This document shows positions 54,601 through 63,160 of a stretch of DNA of 64,000 nt, piece after piece (position 1 is the first letter of the stretch; the number at the start of each line of letters is the position of its first letter). Source of the stretch: Paralvinella palmiformis (lineage: Eukaryota; Annelida; Polychaeta; Terebellida; Alvinellidae); NCBI GenBank assembly GCA_025642065.1, contig JAODUP010000070.1, positions 474,001 through 538,000 of the forward strand, given 5' to 3'. Under the pieces are notes generated by a model that made no database searches, was not told where the DNA came from, and saw only the letters and a list, made by a program, of their open reading frames with translations. The position numbers and the translations under genes were made by a program.

Positions 54601-54755
54601 GTTTCCAAATCCCATTTTAGACTCATGCTTGTTATTTTCATTTTCAGGCTTTTGTATTTGACTCCATTCCAACTTGGCTTTATAGGAAGGTTGGCAAGTA
54701 CCAGATGATGACAGTGAGAAAGGCTGCTATTAGAAGAGCACAGAAGAAACAATAA
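39027..54755 (+). CDS. HSD17B12: HSD17B12-type 3-ketoacyl-CoA / 17-beta-hydroxysteroid reductase (ten coding exons)
   Basis: Exons 39027-39208, 45674-45720, 45866-45941, 46120-46230, 48651-48709, 49111-49155, 50113-50229, 50948-51013, 51166-51315, 54648-54755. All borders are AG/GT and all phases fit. The product is 319 aa (human 312). It has an N-terminal membrane segment (APIGALTALYLTV), the NADP-binding motif VTGATDGIGK (62-71), VNNVGMSYGYPEYY, the tetrad Asn in HVNM (167), catalytic Ser195, Tyr208 and Lys212 (LYSATK), then VLPFLVSTKMSRIR and a lysine-rich tail ending KKQ. The family reduces 3-ketoacyl-CoA in very-long-chain fatty acid elongation at the ER, and some members reduce 17-ketosteroids. 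VNNVGMSY, YSATK and STKMSRIR fit HSD17B12 better than HSD17B3 or HSDL1 (whose catalytic Tyr is lost). Exon 1 has one T too many at 39138-39141. Removing it joins DKYMERF to RVYVLARYIG. Confidence 0.92.
39251..39322. repeat. 36-bp tandem duplication at the start of HSD17B12 intron 1
   Basis: The unit containing GAAAGCTGGCAAAAGGCCGG is repeated almost exactly at 39251-39286 and 39287-39322, about 40 bp after the exon 1 donor. No function is evident. Confidence 0.85.
39323..42129. other. HSD17B12 intron 1, left part
   Basis: AT-rich with no supported exon. A 12-base G run lies at about 41338-41350. A weak inverted pair (AGGGTTGCCAATAATTACCG near 41553 against CACGGTGTTGGCAGCCAAC near 41672) hints at a small transposon. 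Minus-strand frame 40314-40048 has ordinary composition but no recognised domain. Confidence 0.4.
42130..42665. mobile_element. Second copy of the TATACTCGCG element, right end lost
   Basis: Resembles 54823-55623 over most of its length (shared CCTGTAATTCTTTCCTCAGG and AATGGATTAGTAGGCA). The left end reads CTGTATATAGTTGCAGATAA, a decayed form of the intact inverted end. The right end stops near ATGACGCATGTATAAGTCGA. Non-coding. Confidence 0.65.
43160..43930. mobile_element. hAT-type non-autonomous element with transposase remnant
   Basis: The ends mirror each other: CTACTTTTATTTTGTACTTG AGTAG on the left and, reversed, AACTACTTTGTTACTCTACT TGAGTAG on the right. Inside, the plus frame 43288-43530 contains SLPPQTYRCAATL, like the PxxxRCAAHTLNL segment of hAT transposases, followed by a shortened remainder. 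It lies in HSD17B12 intron 1. Not functional. Confidence 0.55.
43931..45297. other. HSD17B12 intron 1, right part
   Basis: No repeat family was placed here with confidence. A minus-strand segment 44645-44550 reads ENGGVTTVHQYCFDVSHSGG before a GTAAAT donor-like site, which could be a decayed exon or transposon piece. Unassigned. Confidence 0.3.
45298..45484 (+). mobile_element. tRNA-derived SINE, family A (copy 3)
   Basis: CGCCTCCATGGTCTAGCGAT, box B GTGTTCAAATCCTGG, and 3' GTGCACAAAAGTGGCCGTAA with a short ATC tail. In HSD17B12 intron 1, sense orientation. Confidence 0.8.
46963..47112 (+). mobile_element. SINE family B (copy 3)
   Basis: Box B is TTAGGGTTCAAATCCCAG, followed by TTGTGGGATGTTTCATTGAG and a TATGTGCCAGCTGTGA end. 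In HSD17B12 intron 4. Confidence 0.55.
47150..47420. repeat. Dispersed repeat D2 (copy 2, reversed)
   Basis: Contains AAGTTTGCTACAAAAAAATT, the reverse of the 21380 region, and the palindromic core AGTAGGTAC-TCAGG-TACCTACT near 47303. Rich in GGAATT. Non-coding. Confidence 0.55.
47500..47925. repeat. Dispersed repeat D1 (copy 2)
   Basis: Shares CCTGTAGAAGAAAATATCGA, AGAAGGGGTGAGGGGGAGG and AATTAATCATACATTGATTA with 57395-57950. It has the uninterrupted site CACATATCTTTATTTATTGC where the 57 kb copy carries the small unit M1. Confidence 0.65.
49501..49606 (+). repeat. LINE or SINE 3' tail with ATT repeats
   Basis: CGTACCTGGACTATGAGTTT through ACTGAGCTCGATCCTTGCGA to GATATTGGTGCTATAAAAGT and TTGTAATTATTATTATA. 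Related ends are at 4030-4090 and 16432-16494. The rest of intron 6 (49156-50112) is AT-rich with a G run at 49321, and nothing else is recognised. Confidence 0.55.
52660..52985 (+). pseudogene. CR1-like LINE 3' end in HSD17B12 intron 9
   Basis: The frame reads LQVPMSRLKSYGDCPFSVAA, PTLWNTLPADIRNA, LKSVLKTHLFKVAF, the standard C-terminus of CR1/L2/Jockey-type ORF2 proteins. It is followed by a noncoding end with ACAGCGCCTTTGAATCGCTT and TTAAATATACATTATTATTA. 5'-truncated, sense to the gene. Confidence 0.8.
54149..54280 (+). CDS. HSD17B12: Alternative terminal exon of HSD17B12
   Basis: Begins right after an acceptor (TTGTTTTCTACCAG) and runs 43 codons to TGA in the same phase (0) as the last exon at 54648. 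It reads AFFTGFLPVSLLDIMYMKFL KSVRKSFIARQKERS and ends RAEIKQD. The regular exon reads AFVFDSIPTWLYRKVGKYQM MTVRKAAIRRAQKKQ. Both open with AF, carry a P in the hydrophobic stretch, a VRK-x(2)-I-x-R motif and a basic tail, so they look like an old tandem exon duplication. Joined to exon 9 the product would be 327 aa. An AATAAA lies within its last codons (54264-54269). This exon is more like other family members in having a longer hydrophobic stretch before the basic tail. Confidence 0.7.
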   Translation, partial: AFFTGFLPVSLLDIMYMKFLKSVRKSFIARQKERSKRAEIKQD

Positions 54756-54780
54756 TATCTACTAATGATGGGGTGTAGTG

Positions 54781-54816
<36 letters not shown>

Positions 54817-54822
54817 CACACT

Positions 54823-55701
54823 GTATATACTCGCGTTTAAGTCGACCCAGCAGATAAGTCGAGGTCAGGTTTTGACCCTGTAATTCTTTCCTCAGGCATA
54901 TGCTCACCGTACAAGTCAAGGTCAAGTATTAGCTTAAAATCCCTCAAAATCCGAATCATTGTCATCATTTGTGAAAAAGTTGACCCAGTCGTTTTAAATG
55001 CATGGTGTCAGAAAGTGCGTGGTAAATATATCAATATGAATATCAATTTCTTCACAGGCAGCGAGAGACACACACACAAGCACAGACACATGGATTTCGC
55101 TTTGATGTTATAACTAATATAAATAAACAAACTTGTTACACCAAACATGCTTGATTGTATACTCCCTTCAACTGGCAAGTGTTATTAATTAATTGTTTCA
55201 CAGCAAGCGGCTGAGTTATATTACATACAGATTGGCATGTTTGTGAGATCCAAATAACAGTTTGGTGAAAATGAATCTTAATTTATTGACTATGACTAGT
55301 AGACAGCGATGTGGTGATTTTGTTCCAACTATCACTCACACAAACATGCCTGATTGTAACTTCAGTTGGCAAGTGTTATTAATTCATTGTTTCACAGCAC
55401 ATCTGGAGGTACTGGTAGGTAACAGTGCATGACTTTCAAGTATTATTACATAAAGACCAGTATGTTTGTGAGATCCAAATAATAGTTTGGTGAAAATTAA
55501 TTGTTATTTATTGAATGATAATGGATTAGTAGGCAGCGATGTAACGATTTTATTGGGTTGAATCATATAGTGTTGTGTGTCAAGGATGGCCGAAAATATC
55601 TTTCCCTCAGCTGGTAGGAAATATGACGTGTGTCTAAGTCGAGGTGCTTCTGGGAACTCCATTTTCACTACCCAAAATTCGACTTGTACGCGAGTATATA
55701 C
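54823..55701. mobile_element. 880-bp inverted-repeat DNA element (TATATACTCGCGT ends)
   Basis: The left end GTATATACTCGCGTTTAAGT CGA (54823-54845) is mirrored at 55679-55701, with two central mismatches. It has no coding frame. A second copy is at 42130-42665. It begins only 68 bp after the HSD17B12 stop codon, so the 3' UTR of the main transcript probably runs into it. Confidence 0.75.
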
Positions 55702-56869
55702 GATATATATACCAAAGAGATATGTATGATTTTTCTATTTTTTTAGTGCTTCAATATTTAAGACAGCAGATTGCTGGGATTTGTTTTAATGGCAATATAT
55801 TAGTTGCTTGGTTAATTTAGTGTAGTTACTAAGCTTAATATGCAGTTAAGAATTGGCTCTTGTTATTTATGTACAGATTAGAAGAGAGAATTATTTTAAT
55901 TGTACTGTTATGAGGTACCCAATCTGGAACGCCTTTTGTTATCTTTCCAGGTTGTTACCAAATAAGAGTTGCTAGTAGAGCATAATTTCTACCAATTTGT
56001 CAGTCTATTTAATATGTAATAATAACGATGATAATAATAATAACTGTAGTAATAGTCTATATTTCAGTTAAATGTATCTTAAACCCAGTAAGTATTTGAA
56101 CGATCTAAATGATTTACTAGTGAAAGCATATTTGAAGAGGCAGGTTTGTTTGATAGCGTTGGAGACTACCATTTGCTATTCCATATCCAGATATGGTTAC
56201 ATTATCAAAATAGATTATTTTCAAGCAACCAGATCTCGGATAATTCATGTGTCGTGTATATTTAAAATTCCTTCAGGAATTGATTTGAATGAAAAGTTAC
56301 AACAGTCAAGGTTCTTTACCTTATCCAGAATCGAATGATAAATGGCATAACTGTTTTTGACAGTTTGAGAAATTGTGCCAATACTTCCTGCGCAATTGCA
56401 ACTACATTTCTGGATAAAACCTATTTCATTTGCTTTTTACTGCTGTAAATCGTACGAAATTATTATTTGTTGGCCTTTATGAGGTGATGATTCTTGATTT
56501 TGAATTAACTGTAATATATAATCTTACAGTTAATCTGTATCAATTTTCAGCTAATACGTCTATTGCTAACTGAGATTTAATACAGATTAATACCTGAACA
56601 TTTCAGGAAAGATACATATTGCCTGATTACACAGGGTAACTGTAACACATATACAGTTACAACATAATTCAGTATTACTGTATCATACACCACAGTGTAT
56701 CATTAGGTTATGTATCTTAAAAGAATTATACTCTTCTTAAATTATTGGTTACTGGTTCAATATTTCAGAATCGTGGTCAGTATTATTTTGTATGGCCTAT
56801 TTTGTCACTCTTGTGTTCCAGTAGCACACTGTACAACAAGCCTCCTGACCATGGGATCAGATCCTTGGG
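55702..56869. other. Gene-poor stretch downstream of HSD17B12
   Basis: AT-rich. The frame 56072-56338 (88 codons) has ordinary composition but no recognised domain. Nothing else is seen. Confidence 0.35.
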
Positions 56870-57229
56870 TTGCCACCTATGTCTGCAGAATATTTGATCC
56901 CCGGATCATCTCATTTTGCTGGAGATTTTCTCCATCCTCGCAGCACAAAACTAATCAAAGCAGTCGATGATCCATTTCGTAAATTGCTGTTTATCATTTG
57001 TTTTATGTCAAATAAGGTGGAAAACTATATTATGAATTATCCCAGAGATTTGAATCCTGTCAACTCTGCCAATTTCATATGTTCACCAATTGACTTGGCC
57101 ATAAAACGCCTGGCTGGATATATCATTGGGCATGACTTGCCCCACAAAATATCAGAAAAAGGCAGTATTTACCAAATAACACCGATGTTGACGTCAGTCT
57201 TTATGGCTTTATATATACCAAAGAAATAG
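56870..57229 (+). CDS. Uncharacterised 119-codon open frame
   Basis: Reads from MPPMSAEYLIPGSSHFAGDF through DDPFRKLLFIICFMSNKVEN and LAIKRLAGYIIGHDLPHKIS to YIPKK-stop. Composition is non-repetitive, but no family is recognised. An acceptor-like site (TCTTGTGTTCCAG, 56820) lies upstream but leads into a different frame. It could be a terminal exon of an unseen gene, part of a decayed element, or chance. Confidence 0.25.
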   Translation: MPPMSAEYLIPGSSHFAGDFLHPRSTKLIKAVDDPFRKLLFIICFMSNKVENYIMNYPRDLNPVNSANFICSPIDLAIKRLAGYIIGHDLPHKISEKGSIYQITPMLTSVFMALYIPKK

Positions 57230-57394
57230 TCTTTAGAACAACAGTTCCAGAGCTTTCTTTTTCCTTTAAACATTCTGAATCAAGATATTTTAATGCTAAA
57301 GTCTGCTCAGCTACTTGTTATATTTGAGTACCTATGTGAAAAACCAGTACCCAAAACCCTATCGTTTACTACTGCTGCCACCATAACAAGGTTC

Positions 57395-57950
57395 ACACGC
57401 GTCCTGGAAAAACGGGAAAATAACAAATTCATTTTCCAGGTCCTGGAAATGTCCTCGAATTTTACAAAATCAGGAAATGTTCTGTAAAAATATTTCCTGT
57501 GAAAAAATCCACGTAGAACAAAAAAAGCCTGCAAATAAATATTATACCTGTGGAAGAAAACATCGATTGTAGACGAAAAAGTTAAAAGAGTACTGATACA
57601 CAATCTTGTTCATTAAAATATATATAGATCTAAAAGAGGGTGGATCAGACAGCTAGAAGGGGTGAGGAGGAGGCTGTGGTATAAAAAGGTCAATAATTAA
57701 TCATACATTGATTAAATATATGCCTTTTCGCACATAATTATAATAATGGCCGAAATGGCAGTTTTTAACGTGGCTGGCAACCTCAAATGAGGGAGACGCA
57801 AATGGTCTGTAATTTACAATTTTCCCACAGAGACCAATTCCAAATATCTTGATTTATTACCTTTAAATTTTGTATACTTTGTCACGGAAAAGGGTAATTT
57901 TGTCCTGGAAAAGAATATTTCCTCGACTGTGAGAACCATGCATAAACACT
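57395..57950. repeat. Dispersed repeat D1 (copy 3), carrying nested unit M1
   Basis: Longest copy, with GTCCTGGAAAAACGGGAAAA, GAGGGTGGATCAGACAGCTA and AATTAATCATACATTGATTA. At 57737-57846 it is interrupted by the 110-bp unit M1 (ATAATGGCCGAAATGGCAG), also found at 25000. The copy at 47500-47925 has the empty site, and TA stands at both junctions. Confidence 0.7.
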
Positions 57951-59594
57951 AGGATAAATTTGTCATGTTTGATAAGTAATTTATGTTCGCACGCAGATAT
58001 TATAGGTACCTGTAATGGATGTGAAGTAACCGCTTTTGTTTGTGATCTTCTGTCTTTTTCTATTTGTCGTTGTACATGTTTCTTTATGTTTGTCTTGTTT
58101 ATAGGTAATGTTTTTTTACTACTTACGTTTATAAGAAGTGTTATAGATTATAAGATTGCTGACATTTAGTATCATCAAATTATAGTACCGTTTTTTTTTA
58201 AATTATGTTTCCTCAAAAATAATAAAGCACTTAATGATTAATAGGTTTTGCGATTTCTTGTGCGTGTGTGTTGACATAACCATAACACTCGTAGCAACAT
58301 TACAACAGCTACTAACTAAGTGATATTACCGAAAGAAATAAAGTATGACATCAATAGGGACATGAAAATTAATTTAAGGTGACAATCATCTATGACGTGA
58401 TATCGCCAAGATATGATACAGTAGGGTAACAAAACTCTCCTGCTTCTTGTGTGGCAATATGAACAATTCCTATTGTTCCTACAAGACTAGTTCCTTCACC
58501 GCCGTGGCAAGACCAATAATGGCTCACTGGAATCCTCAGCTGCCTGGAATGTCCACCTTCAATTGAAGGCAATAAACAGTGATGAGAAGCGAAGTTATTC
58601 TGTACTAATTACACAGAATAGATATCACCTGCCCAGAGGCTTTCAAGATTGTTTAATATACATGTAATAACATTTCAACTACCTTTAATTTATCTGAGCA
58701 TGCACCTGCTACAAAGGACATAAAGATTGTTCCAGCTGTCCATACCGTTCCCCTGTGAGTGGTAGGGGAGGGATTATGAAAGGCCACTCAATTCAAAAAA
58801 AATATTTAAATTCAAAAAAAAAAGATCACGTGTTTGCAGTAATGTGTGCTAACCCTGTTTCATCACCATAGATCGTGAAACAAAAGATACAAATCAATCA
58901 ATTGTTAGACTTCAAATGAACTATAAGGATCCAGAAGAAGAAGAAGAAAATGCCATTCATAACACTGACAATTACATATTTTAATATAATCATATAACGT
59001 GTGGAAATGACACGTTTAAATATTATATTTAACAAATCATATATGAATTATATAGTATGCTGTGAGCAAGACAAACAATAATATTGCATTTACAAATGGA
59101 TGTTTCCGTAATTAGCGAACAAATTATACCCGTATAAAGTTGTTTTTGCCTTGCTCACCGAAAAAAAGTTGCCTCGGAAGAGCAATTATTACATTGTGAA
59201 TAGCTTACAAAACGTCTACCCAAAAATTCACAGTCATATTCACCACAGCGCCCCTAGTGACTACTTTCTTTAGGTGGCGCCACGTGAAAATTGACGTCCT
59301 TGGAATAACAATAATAATAATCATATAATGGGTCTGTTTATGAGAACTAGTTTGATTAAAAATGTTTACAAGGTATAACAATAACAGAGAAAGTAATTAT
59401 GTTACAGAGTAATTATTTTATAACATGAATTTATTTGTAATTCCACATCTATATTAACGAACTGTGTTATTGTACTATATAATTATTCCCGTAGATCTAG
59501 ATCTAGTCCCTGGCTTGTAAACATCGATTGTGAACTATAGTGATTATTCGCCCTTGGTATGTTATATAATAAAATTTATATATATATATAAGCA
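57951..59594. other. Gene-poor stretch
   Basis: A motif CCCCTGTGAGTGGTAGGGG (about 58750) resembles CCCCTGTAAGTGGTGGGGG at about 33100. The minus-strand frame 58572-58390 has ordinary composition (SHYWSCHGGEGTSLVGTIGI) but no recognised domain. A short GC-richer patch lies at 59250-59300. No gene supported. Confidence 0.35.
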
Positions 59595-60165
59595 TGGCTA
59601 ACAAGAATCGACGAGGTGGCCAATGTCCAATCCTACCACCCTGGAACTCGACATTGAGGAGGCTGCCATCCCAGACTCATTTCTATACACAGAGATTTAC
59701 ATTGGGCCGAGGTGACATTTAAATTTTTCAAGGCCACATTGTTGTTGGTGCTCCCTTTACACAGCAGTGGTCGTTTCACACCTTCTTAAAGACCGGTGAC
59801 AATATTAAGCAGGTCCCCCTCGTCTTCGCCCTATGTCTGGCAATGCCACTGCAGACTATGGCGCCATCCCTGAGCATGTTGTACAATAGCTGCAGCCTTC
59901 ACCATCTGTTATCACAGTCCTTTGAGGCTGCGCTCTGGTGTGCTATCCATGAAGTAATCCCTGACGCCAGGAACTGAAGCTGCCATTTTCACCAGAGTGA
60001 GGTTAGTTGTTTGGCGCAAAGTTCAGAATTTGGGTTTGGCTGAGGCATACATGGAAGATGCAAAAACATAAATTCATCCGCTTTCTCTTCTGTTTACGCT
60101 TCCTACCAGCAGAACAAATCCAGCCTGTTTTTGCAACCATCCTTGCCTTTGGCAATCCGGTCATC
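59595..60165 (+). pseudogene. MULE-type transposase fossil
   Basis: Split frames in order: LELDIEEAAIPDSFLYTEIY; VVGAPFTQQWSFHTFLKTGD; NIKQVPLVFALCLAMP; SQSFEAALWCAIHEVIPDAR; CHFHQSEV; then RFLPAEQIQPVFATIL. These follow the MULE DDE domain as found in animal elements (VDGTFK..., KQVPL-F, DFE-AL-A, G-C-FHW-Q, LPFLP-E-I). The frame changes and the loss of the first catalytic Asp (VDGTFK replaced by VVGAPF) show that it is dead. No terminal repeats recognised. Confidence 0.7.
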
Positions 60166-60187
60166 CTGATCCCCTGCTTACTCTGCC

Positions 60188-60495
60188 GTGATACCATAGC
60201 GTAGGACTCTTAGCCAAACGGTCGTGGGTTCGAGGCTCCGTGAGTTGCAGTGTTGTCATGTGGCGACTGATTCACTCATCCATAAAAAATGAGAACCTGA
60301 CAGGACGCGATGGCTAGGTTTTTTGTTTCAGTAACGCTTTACGCCTATAATGGCAGCATGCGTTGTATACTCCCTTGGAAGTTGAGATGTGTGCTGGGTG
60401 GAAACAGGTCTGAGTCAGTATTGTAAATAATATTGTAAACCCCCTTAGAGCAGCTTCTAGCTGAAGAGGGCGCTATATAAATATCACACATTATT
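60188..60495 (+). mobile_element. tRNA-derived SINE, family C
   Basis: Box A-like ATAGCGTAGGACTCTTAGCC, box B GTGGGTTCGAGGCTCC, then CATGTGGCGACTGATTCACT, and a LINE-like end GAGGGCGCTATATAAATATC with ATT repeats. The reversed copy is at 27515-27832. It follows the MULE fossil by about 20 bp. Confidence 0.75.
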
Positions 60496-61129
60496 ATTTT
60501 ATTGCCCGACTACATTTTGAACACATGGATGTACGCAGCACCATCTGGCCTCCAGCGTGCTGGTCTGTATTTAACCACAGCATTTGATCTATTTGGTAAT
60601 AACTTGTATTTTAACTAACTGATGGCCGAATAAAATCAAGGGCAATGGTTCCCGAAGACAAATATAAAATGGGCCGCAAATAACTGACAGGAAAATAAAG
60701 TCGAGGGCGAATAGTCCAGTTCCCTTTGACATTGTTATGTTAGGCTTGTTACCCTTGTTTGTACGGTGTTGAGGTGAATTCTGACTCTATAACTGTAGGC
60801 AGCATGTGGTCTAGATTTGAATAATATTAAGAGACATCACGCTGATCCAACGTGCAGCCAGACTTGGCATTACGACGTTTGATTTTAGAGTGAATTTTGT
60901 GTAATCAGCGCAGATCTAAACGTATTTACAGTAGACGTAGACATCTTGTTCTTTATGAGTGGCGTATAACTTCTGACTGATAAGTACATTCTGTGAGCTA
61001 CTGGTCCAGCATATACGTCAATACACTCCAGATATATGTGTAAATATCACTTTAAGGCAGGCTTCTTTCAAACATGTCTTGTAAATTGTTTATTGAACAT
61101 ATTTGTCAGTTCTCTCCATTTAAACAGGA

Positions 61130-61975
61130 TTGGCTAAAGTCTGGCTAATACGAGTATTAGCTGGGCCAGTGGCTTTTACTGGTTTTAACCAGATTTTACT
61201 GGCTAATTAATTGGCTTTTACTGGCTGTTTGATTGCTGATATTTTTTGACCGGATTGTTGAGTCACAGATATATACTTATGACAATGGCTTCACTTAATA
61301 TTCCATCTCGAGTTGTTTTTGGTTTTTAATTGCACTGTAGCCAAGTACACGTAGGTGCCATGTGATAGTCATACTTATGGTGGATATCTGTGGCTGACCA
61401 TGTACATGCACTCATGCAGTGACAATGGCTTCATTTAATCCTCCATCTCTAGTTGTTTTTGGTGTTTCTAATTGCACTGTAGAAAGATATCTGCTAATGT
61501 TTCACATGAAATTATAGTTACACGCGGTTAGCATCATGGGTCGCTTCAATACAGCTTAAAGGGGTATAAGGTGGGAGAAAAGAGAACTTGAATCATAAAA
61601 TGTAATACATTCTAAAACCAGTTATAAAGTGTCATATTTGGCTGCAACACGGGGAAACCAAAAGATGTCATATGGAACTTTTATGATGTTGGTGATGACG
61701 AGACTGTGACTGCTAAATGTAAGGAGTGTCAAAATGATATTAGTAACAGTGTTCTACGACTGTAATGGATTATCTAAAGCAGCTAAATTAGTAACATGCT
61801 ATCAATTTCCGAGAGGCAAAGATAAAATTGACTGGTAAGATTTCAATGAGATTATAAATAAATATGTGTAAATCAAATTTTCAATCAGCCAGTATGTATT
61901 TGCCAGTATCAGCCACTTGGATAGTAAAAGCCGGTTAAAACCAACAGGTTTAACCGGGGTGGTTGAAACTGACCA
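61130..61975. mobile_element. hAT-like remnant with BED zinc finger and inverted flanks
   Basis: The left flank has GTGGCTTTTACTGGTTTTAA and repeats of GGCTTTTACTGGC. The right flank has the same motifs reversed (TAAAAGCCGGTTAAAACC, CAGTATCAGCCAC). Inside, the plus frame near 61660-61760 reads PKDVIWNFYDVGDDETVTAK CKECQNDISN. That is the first half of a BED zinc finger (W-x-F, C-x2-C), the DNA-binding domain usual in hAT transposases. The His part is disrupted. Non-autonomous and decayed. Confidence 0.5.
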
Positions 61976-63160
61976 ACAAAGTGTAATTATGAGACACATG
62001 GACATTTGGGGAGTTATAATTAAATTATGTGCCATTTTACCAAAATTATACCTCAATAATGATCATATATGTTTTCTGCATTTCTAGAAGATCAGAGCAT
62101 GTGTATTTAGACATGGGTGTAATGGAACGATGCTAAAGTCATTATGAATGTTAGTCATGATTGTGCAGTTAACGATTAATTCTATGACATAATAAATGGA
62201 GTGATTTAGGTTTAAATCATGTCTAGTTGTATTCAGCTGCCACGTTTGTAAAATATTAATGCTGGAGATATAATTCCTTTTAATCTGCTCTGGCAATTAG
62301 TGCCAGACTTATAGTGCATTGACACCAACGGCAGTTGCCCAGAGTTCATGAAGTCAGATTTGCCAGCAGCACAAATTAGCCAAGAAACTGTCGAAATTTT
62401 AGCTGTTACAGAGCGGCTCCAGGTCTAGACTACTGGCAACATGCATTTAGAGTCTAGGTTTTCAAAGTATTATAAAAAAAAACGTCTGTCATATAACCCA
62501 GACCACATTTACATACTTCGAAAATATATGGAAATTTCAGAAAGGTATAAAATTTTTACCAGTGATTTTATGAGTGGGGTTCTAAATAATATTATATTTG
62601 CCTAAAAGTTGATTAAAGTTTTTTATTTTATTTTGATTGCGTCCAAATAAACTTTATTTCAAACTCGTCTTATCTTTGGTTAGGTAACCTTTCATTGGAC
62701 ATCTACAATAAAAATTACTGGATATTTCCATAGACTTGATATGGAAAGTGTTGTTAGGAGAATTGTTCTTCAGCTTTACGATAATATCATTGATGGGCCT
62801 TTCATAATCAACATCGTTTTGGTTCTCTATTTTAGAATGTTGTTCAACGTTGAAAAATAATATAATAACATCCCAGTCTTTACTGAAGTGAGACAATGTC
62901 TCAATCGGGTAATTGTAAATACCTATGTAATCTCAGTTCTGTGATCCAGCGTGTTATTATCAAGTTGCTAAATGTATTGTGTCTTTAATACACAAATAAT
63001 AGTCCCCCCCCCAGATGTGCAAATGGTGTGTTAGAAATTAGTCATAAGCTGCTAGCATAAATGAAGTTATTTGAACTTTTAAATAATCATCTCCACAACA
63101 GTAACTCATTTTCATATCGGAGAATATTATGCCTTGTCTATTGTATTGTGAGTTTATAAA
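61976..63160. other. Gene-poor stretch before the satellite
   Basis: AT-rich, with a C run at 63003-63011. A minus-strand frame, 62896-62654, has ordinary composition and no recognised domain. No repeat family placed. Confidence 0.35.

Noticed and set aside
58390..58572. 60-codon minus-strand frame (SHYWSCHGGEG)
   Set aside because: Looks protein-like but is short, has no splice context and no family that I can name.
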